The notes under the pieces were generated by a model. It was not told where the DNA came from. It ran no database searches and saw nothing but the letters and a program-made list of their open reading frames with translations. Shown in pieces: positions 53,748 through 58,651 of a stretch of 58,651 bases of DNA. The stretch comes from Escherichia albertii NBRC 107761 = DSM 17582. GTDB taxonomy: Bacteria; Pseudomonadota; Gammaproteobacteria; Enterobacterales; Enterobacteriaceae. The first letter of the stretch is position 1; each line of letters begins with the position of its first letter. The position numbers and the translations under genes are program-made. The stretch spans positions 1 to 58,651 of the forward strand of contig NZ_BBMY01000016.1 in NCBI RefSeq assembly GCF_000759775.1, given 5' to 3'.

Positions 53748-54593
53748 CTATTTCCCCGCTTCAGGATGTGTATCAAACGCTGCCATCACCCGCGCCAGTT
53801 CATCTTCGGTAAATCCATGCTTTGCATCATCCACGCCCAGGCCAAACTCCTCCTGCATAACGGTATATAACGACGCCACATCCGGCAGGTTCCGTTGCTC
53901 TATCGCGTATCCATTTTCATAATGGGTAAAATGGAAATTGGTCAAAGTCAGTTTTCCCCCCTCCGGTAAATGACGGCACATCAGCAGATGATGGCGAAAA
54001 TGCGATTGCGGCCAGTGCGCCGACCAGAAATTACTCATCACATAATCACTCTGCTGCTGTACGCAGAGGTCAAAACGATACATCGACTGCCAGTGCTGAT
54101 GATGATTAAACTGCAAAACCCAGTCGCTGCCCTCTTGCAACAGACGGTATTCTCCGTGCGGTGTAGTTTGCGCGATATCCGGCACTAAACGGATCGGCGC
54201 AGTCAGCGTCTGACCACCAAACCCCACATCAGCAATCCAGTGTTCACCTTCCAGTTCCACCAACAGCAAGCGATGCGTACGCGGAGGGAGCGTTGCGGGG
54301 TTCGATAACACTACACGACCTAAAAGACTGCGAACATTGAATCCCAACTCGCGCAAAACACGTTCAAAAACGCCATTCTGCTCAAAACAGTAACCGCCGC
54401 GCCGGGCAGTCACCAGTTTCTCTTCCAGTGATTGATCATCAAGATGCATTTCTCTTGGCAGCAAAACGTCGAGGTTTTCAAATGGAATGGCGCAATTATG
54501 TTTAAGGTGTAATGCACGCAGCGTGTCGATATTGGCCGCTGCTGCTCCCGACCAGTTTATGCGGGCAAAATAGTGATTCAGAATAGACGTCAT
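53748..54593 (-). CDS. nhoA: Arylamine N-acetyltransferase NhoA
   Basis: A 281-residue cytoplasmic enzyme that moves acetyl groups from acetyl-CoA to arylamines and N-hydroxyarylamines. The catalytic triad is Cys69 (GGYCFEQN), His107 (RTHRLLL) and Asp122 (WIADVGFGG). The gene is divergent from yddH and converges on yddE. All key residues are present and the length is normal. Confidence 0.94.
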   Translation of the reverse strand: MTSILNHYFARINWSGAAAANIDTLRALHLKHNCAIPFENLDVLLPREMHLDDQSLEEKLVTARRGGYCFEQNGVFERVLRELGFNVRSLLGRVVLSNPATLPPRTHRLLLVELEGEHWIADVGFGGQTLTAPIRLVPDIAQTTPHGEYRLLQEGSDWVLQFNHHQHWQSMYRFDLCVQQQSDYVMSNFWSAHWPQSHFRHHLLMCRHLPEGGKLTLTNFHFTHYENGYAIEQRNLPDVASLYTVMQEEFGLGVDDAKHGFTEDELARVMAAFDTHPEAGK

Positions 54594-54768
54594 AAGGCGT
54601 TCCTGTCAGTTGTGTTCTCAACTTATAACCTGGATTAATTCCGGCACTGGCCATTTTGTGCGTTCGCGGACATCCATCACATTCACAAATCGCCAGTCCC
54701 GTTAATTTCGTCGCTTATTGCGTTACGAGCTACGCTTTTAAAACTCCCCTTCATCGTGAGGTCATACC

Positions 54769-55338
54769 GTGAACCGATTTATCCCCGTTGAGTTGCATCA
54801 TGCCAGTCGTCTGTTAAACCACGGCCCTACTGTTTTGATCACTAGTTTTGATGATCAATCCCAACGACGCAACATTATGGCAGCAGCCTGGTCGATGCCT
54901 GTGGAATTCGAACCACCACGCGTGGCGATCGTGGTAGATAAATCGACCTGGACCAGAGAGTTGATTGAGCACAGCGGTAAGTTTGGCATCGTGATCCCTG
55001 GCGTTGCGGCAACTAACTGGACGTGGGCGGTGGGCAGCATTTCAGGGCGTGAGGAAGATAAATTCAACTGCTACGGCATTCCAGTGGTGAAAGGTCCGGT
55101 ACTAAGTTTGCCGCTGGTTGAAGAGAAATGTCTGGCGTGGATGGAGTGTCGTCTGCTTCCTGCGACTTCCGCAGCAGAGCGGTACGACACGTTATTTGGT
55201 GAAGTAGTGTCTGCGGCCGCAGATGCAAGAGTATTTGTCGAAGGCCGCTGGCAGTTTGATGACGATAAATGTAATACCCTGCACCATTTAGGCGCAGGCA
55301 CGTTTGCCACCAGCGGCAAACGCGTCACGGCGGGTTAA
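54769..55338 (+). CDS. yddH: YddH, flavin reductase-like protein
   Basis: A 189-residue protein of the flavin reductase-like (FMN-binding split barrel) family. NIMAAAWSMPVEFEPPRVAIVVDKSTWTRELI is the flavin-binding family region, with SGREEDKF further on. The start is GTG at 54769 with GTGAGGT upstream. Substrate and partner unknown. Divergent from nhoA with a 175-base gap; it converges on the broken pptA. Confidence 0.88.
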   Translation: MNRFIPVELHHASRLLNHGPTVLITSFDDQSQRRNIMAAAWSMPVEFEPPRVAIVVDKSTWTRELIEHSGKFGIVIPGVAATNWTWAVGSISGREEDKFNCYGIPVVKGPVLSLPLVEEKCLAWMECRLLPATSAAERYDTLFGEVVSAAADARVFVEGRWQFDDDKCNTLHHLGAGTFATSGKRVTAG

Positions 55339-55342
55339 CGCG

Positions 55343-55571
55343 TTACATGCTGTAGCCAGGTTTCTTAATTAATGTTTCCATTCTGGGAACAATTTCTGCA
55401 TCCCAGACAGACTTCCACAATTCCGGGGGGGATTTGCTGTAGTGCAATGCTGATGGAACTCTCTTTACTGTTCAGATGACGAATAATGACGTCAGTGATT
55501 TCTGCTGCTAATTCGGCTTTTTGTTGATCATTCAGTTCACGCGGGAAACATTTGATATCAATATGCGGCAT
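55343..55571 (-). pseudogene. pptA: pptA (4-oxalocrotonate tautomerase family) frameshifted in a C-run
   Basis: PptA is a 75-77-residue tautomerase with the catalytic Pro right after the initiator Met ([14 protein letters not shown] here). The frame is good through [10 protein letters not shown] and then meets a run of seven C on the coding strand (seven G on the plus strand, 55424-55431 region). Removing one base restores [20 protein letters not shown] and KKPGYSM-stop at 55343, the expected end. As it stands the protein would end in an unrelated tail at 55365. A homopolymer indel can be a true mutation, slippage or a sequencing error. The start is the ATG at 55571; the 13-codon upstream extension is not coding. 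Confidence 0.85.
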
Positions 55572-55610
55572 GGTTGTGCTCCTTTTGAAAGATATCAGAA
55601 AAATTAACAC

Positions 55611-55881
55611 ACATTACAGACATCATGCGTCAGCTAATGCGATTTTTTTCAATAATAGTGTATAACTTGTTTTTTTGCTTTTTTGTACTACGGGTTGAAA
55701 ATAGAGATTCAATTATACTTTTAGCTGACAGAATATGTTTTGTTCGCAAAGTATCCTTAAGAAAAATCTCCAGTAACTCGCTTGCTGATTTGTTAACGCC
55801 CGTTATAGTTATTCTTGCCCTCACTAATATTTCTCACTCGTCATAATCTACCTGATAAAATCCATTCTGGAGACGCTTAAG
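55611..55881. other. AT-rich gap between pptA and the Rhs island
   Basis: No gene is supported. Frames of about 64-73 codons exist on both strands (55625-55846 plus, 55630-55824 minus) but neither has a ribosome site or a family resemblance; both are typical of AT-rich spacer. The stretch marks the edge between core genes and the Rhs island. Confidence 0.5.
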
Positions 55882-56031
55882 ATGCAGCTTAATCATATCG
55901 TTAAAAGTCTGCTAGTCACGGGATTATTTACTGCCAGTTCTTTGCCTCTCATTGCAGCGGAGTTTCCCAAAGAGGCCACTGCAGCCACACAATGGTCGCC
56001 ACGGGCAATAATCAGCCCCTCATCGGCATAA
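55882..56031 (+). CDS. Small signal-peptide ORF at the broken end of rhs (unknown, probably truncated)
   Basis: ATG at 55882 after CTGGAG gives 49 residues. Residues 1-26 are an excellent signal peptide (MQLNHIVKSLLVTG core, then LPLIAA cleavage). After EFPKEATAAT the frame enters the antisense of the rhs gene and stops at 56031. So this looks like the 5' end of a gene for a secreted or periplasmic protein that was cut by the same event that truncated rhs. I do not recognise the family. Candidates are an immunity protein or a small stress-induced periplasmic protein; neither can be shown. Confidence 0.5.
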   Translation: MQLNHIVKSLLVTGLFTASSLPLIAAEFPKEATAATQWSPRAIISPSSA

Positions 56032-57182
56032 TATTGCTGTATACCCGGCACAGGCGTATCGAAACGCAGTTCCCGTCCCCCCACGTCATGAAAACAACAG
56101 AGCTCATTTTCAGTGGTGACAAAGGTTTCAAACTCCGTGCGCCAGCCATGACCAAACATGCCTTCATGCGGGTTACGGCTGTTGTAGATCCGCTGCCAGA
56201 CCAGTGGAAAACGGGCTGGAAGGGTAAAATCTATGTCCTCTTCGCCGGAAAGCACCTTCGCGCCTGTGGCGGCATGAACCGGAAAAAACGTCGCCCTGGA
56301 TGCTTCGCCCATGCGGCTGGCTATCATCCCTCCCCCAGCCATCGCCAGCATACAGGGCAGGGCTTTCAGCATTTTTTGCGATTTCCCCATTAACAGGGAA
56401 GCGGCCATATACATGATTTCCAGTCCGGGGAGTTTGCCGCTTTTTATCGGACGCACCACAACTGACTCACCGCCAATCACCACATTGGGGGAAACGTCTG
56501 TACTGACCGTGGCTCCGCAGGTGGTACGATCCTGCGCCCTGACTGCCGGTAAGTCATTGACCGACACGCTGGAAGAACCTTCCGCCAGGTACTGCACTGG
56601 ATCATGTTTTTTACAGTCAACTTTATCCACCCCGGAAGGTTTTACCTGCCCGGAAGGCCCGTCCACGGTGGGATCCCATAGCTGGGAAAAAAAGGTCGTA
56701 CCGCTGTTCAGCAGCATGGACGCATAATCACGAAAAGAGTGTTCTTCCTCCTCTGGCTTCTCCGTCAGGCCAGCCTTTCCGGTATCGGCCACTAACTGAC
56801 CGGCTGCCCGAGCAGCCGGAATGTCATTGGTCAGGACGTTCGTTGAGCCGGTACTGATAGTGCCTGCCGGAGACGGGGGAAACAGCGCATTCGCCAGCTC
56901 GCTGCACCCCTTACTGATATCATCCGCCAGCCCCAGTGCACCGGTCATAAAACCGGCTATCATGCCGCTAAAAAAACAACTTTCTCCCACGGCGACCGCA
57001 GCAGCCGCAGCGCCTGTTGCCCCTGCGGCGGTCAGTAGTGGGGCAGCCATTATCGCCGTTCCCGCCACAATCGCGCCTGTCGCAGCAAAAAACACTCCCT
57101 CAAAAACAAGAGTGGCCACATCCCCCAGTACACTGGTATGGATAATGTCATCGCCCTGCCGGGCCGCAAAGTTATCGCCCAT
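55893..57182 (-). pseudogene. rhs: Rhs effector N-terminal part (membrane segments and PAAR region), truncated
   Basis: Of a polymorphic toxin of usually 1400 or more residues only about 395 are left. Residues 20-80 hold two hydrophobic alanine/glycine-rich segments (pre-PAAR type), residues about 110-255 a PAAR-like stretch (NVLTNDIPAARA and VSVNDLPAVRAQD), and residues 310-390 the start of the RHS cage (FTLPARFPLVWQRIYNSRNPHEG). After ARGDH near 55995 the sequence leaves the Rhs family and runs antisense to a small secreted-protein ORF. The whole YD-repeat cage, the autoproteolytic core and the toxin tip are missing. Upstream eagR and vgrG are in order and orientation expected for a type VI cargo module. 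Confidence 0.82.
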
Positions 57183-57200
57183 ATTCCGTTATCTCTGTTA

Positions 57201-57632
57201 TCAGCGTGATAATCTGATGCCCTGTTTCAGGGTTTCGCGGTAGCGTAAATCCTCCTCCTGCGGCTCATTCAGCGTGGTCTGCGTCGCGACCAGCAGTGAC
57301 TGGCTGTCCGGTAACAACAGCGCCAGTTGCCACTGGTGATATGTCACTCCGGCTCGGGTAAAAGAGCAGCAGGTTTCACGCGCCGCAACGTCCGGGCATC
57401 CTGGTAGCGAAACAGGTTTACGTGGCCCCATATCAAACTGCTCTGTCATGGACAGTAGCTGCTGCCACTGCGCATCCAGCTCGTCATCCAGGCTCCGGTT
57501 CTGCGCGCATTTTCCACGGGTCACAATAACGGAAGCCTGCGTGACGGAGTGGCGGAAAACATTCATGCTGTTATCCAGCCAGCCCTCTCCGGGAAACGGC
57601 AGGGAGGCTTCGGGCAAAGGGTAGGTTTTCAT
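57201..57632 (-). CDS. EagR-type chaperone (DUF1795/DcrB-like)
   Basis: A 143-residue protein of the DUF1795 family. EagR chaperones bind the hydrophobic pre-PAAR segments of Rhs effectors and help load them on VgrG. It starts MKTYPLPEASLPFPGEGWLD and contains SLDDELDAQWQQL, both common in the family. It overlaps vgrG by four bases (ATGA) and ends 18 bases before rhs. The gene is intact although its client effector is truncated and vgrG carries stops, so it is probably without a job. Confidence 0.82.
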   Translation of the reverse strand: MKTYPLPEASLPFPGEGWLDNSMNVFRHSVTQASVIVTRGKCAQNRSLDDELDAQWQQLLSMTEQFDMGPRKPVSLPGCPDVAARETCCSFTRAGVTYHQWQLALLLPDSQSLLVATQTTLNEPQEEDLRYRETLKQGIRLSR

Positions 57633-58651
57633 GATGATTTATCCTTTTCGGGAAACAGTTGACTCACCAGCGTGGTGAGTTCCTTTTTGTAATCCTTGCC
57701 CGGCGGAGTGGCCGGTTCGCCCGGTGAAGAAGGATTCAGGCCCAGTTTTCCCTGAGTTGTGATCACGCTATCGCCTCTGGCCGCAATATTGAATGTCTCT
57801 CCGGCAAGACGAATCGCCCCGCTGGCAAACAGTTCCAGGGCGCTCAGTCCGCATTCCAGGCGAATGCAGTCTCCGGCGCCAATAAGATAGATACCCGTTG
57901 CCTGCTCTGTCCGGTTATCCCCGGAGATGAATGTGACCGGGCCTTTGACCGCCACGTCCTGTCTGATTTTTATGCGCGTAAGTTCATAACCGTCGATCAT
58001 ATTGGTTTCATTGCGCGTGATACTTTTTGTCCGGTCACGCCGTACCGTGACGGTCTGGTCATTGAGCACCTCGGTATCCATGTTCTTCTGCGCGTGGATG
58101 TAGACCTGTTCTTTCCCTGTCGCATCGTCAAACTTCAGTTCGTTGAACCCGCTGCCCATATAGGTCTTTTAGCGAATGGTCATCTGCGTTTTGGTGCCCG
58201 GCAGGCTACCGGGAGTGCGGTTATCTTCATGGTAGGTGCGCCCCATAATGATCGGCTGGTCCGGGTCGCCGTTGAGGAAGTCCACAATCACCTCCTACCC
58301 CACACGCGGTATCGCCAGGTTGCCGAACCCGGTGCCAGCCCACGCCTGCGCCACCCGTATCCAGCAGGAACTGTCCTGGTCTGACGGGTTATAACGGTCC
58401 CAGTTAAATTTCACCCGCACGCGGCCATGTTCATCACAGAAGATTTCTTCCCCCGCCGGCCCGGTCACCACCGCGCTCTGCGGGCCGTCCACCAGCGGTT
58501 TCGGCTGTGGCTGCGGTCGCCATGTCCGGTCTGCCGGTATCACCGCAAAATGGTTATTCAGCGTGGTGCCGGAACCCCCACGTCCCGGTATCGCCTGCGG
58601 CTGTTCGCCGTGCAGTTCGCTCGTCACCACCTGCCATTCCCGGTTAAGACT
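57629..58651 (-). pseudogene. vgrG: vgrG C-terminal part with two in-frame stops; N-terminus beyond the window
   Basis: VgrG is the spike protein of type VI secretion. The frame is open from the right edge and contains the typical gp5-like OB fold (VTGPAGEEIFCDEHGRVRVKF, DSSCWIRVAQAWAG) and beta-helix (GSGFNELKFDD). Two stops in the same phase break it: TAG at 58295-58297 (after IPRVG, where the family has Q before EVIVDF) and TAA at 58169-58171 (after QMTIR, before KTY). Both are single-base changes. The tail after them (to 57629) is undamaged. The last residues are KDKSS, with no extra effector domain. Confidence 0.87.

Noticed and set aside
55625..55846. Short frames on both strands before the Rhs island
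   Set aside because: AT-rich sequence with no ribosome site, no motif and overlapping frames on both strands.

Overview
The window is a piece of an Escherichia chromosome. Gene content and order follow the E. coli K-12 stretch between pptA/nhoA/narZYWV and marRAB, read here in the opposite direction (mar at the left, nar and an Rhs/VgrG island at the right). Several proteins (MarA, Sad, YneE, Tam, the globin part of DosC) differ from the K-12 versions as I remember them by more than NarZ or GadB do. The host could therefore be a deep E. coli lineage such as B2 or a sister Escherichia lineage; the sequence alone does not let me decide.

Layout. 1-6190: a GntR-type regulator, cut by the window edge, and a lactose/cellobiose-type PTS operon with its own outer-membrane porin and 6-phospho-beta-glucosidase, matching the bgc (bgcR-EFIHA) system. 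6191-9011: marBAR with its operator, a marC that has lost about 120 internal codons, and sotB. 9170-19219: yneK (amber mutation), ptrR/yneJ, sad, glsB, yneG, dgcF, uxaB, yneE and tam. 19220-22312: where K-12 carries lsr, hip and ydeK there is a Phd-Doc toxin-antitoxin pair and a decayed autotransporter. 22313-30001: ydeN-ydeM (sulfatase and maturase), gadB-gadC (acid resistance) and digH. 30349-33188: a heavily deleted block with fused dosC/dosP remnants, an osmC that lost its 3' end (the ddp operon is gone), a bdm remnant and an intact sra. 33345-36935: maeA, adhP and a HigBA-like pair. 37152-52679: anaerobic respiration, with selenoprotein formate dehydrogenase fdnGHI, yddG, a general porin, narU and narZYWV. 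52759-55571: yddE, nhoA, yddH and a frameshifted pptA. 55882-58651: an orphan type VI effector module (vgrG-eagR-rhs) that is largely broken.

How the genes fit together. FdnGHI and NarZYV can form a formate-to-nitrate electron chain with nitrate import by NarU. GadB/GadC consume and export protons in acid. Sad, GlsB, UxaB, MaeA and AdhP are separate catabolic enzymes. The Bgc system imports and splits beta-glucosides.

The main message of the hunt is erosion. At least nine genes are broken or shortened: marC, yneK, a ydeK-like autotransporter, dosC, dosP, osmC, bdm, pptA and vgrG, plus a truncated rhs. Each lesion can be located to within a few to some tens of bases. I saw no clearly new biological system. 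The most unusual items are the chimeric OsmC that lost its second catalytic cysteine, the in-frame shortened MarC, the dosC/dosP deletion plus nonsense mutation, the poly-G frameshift in pptA, and a small secreted-protein ORF at the broken Rhs end. No tRNA, rRNA, CRISPR array or intact insertion sequence was seen.
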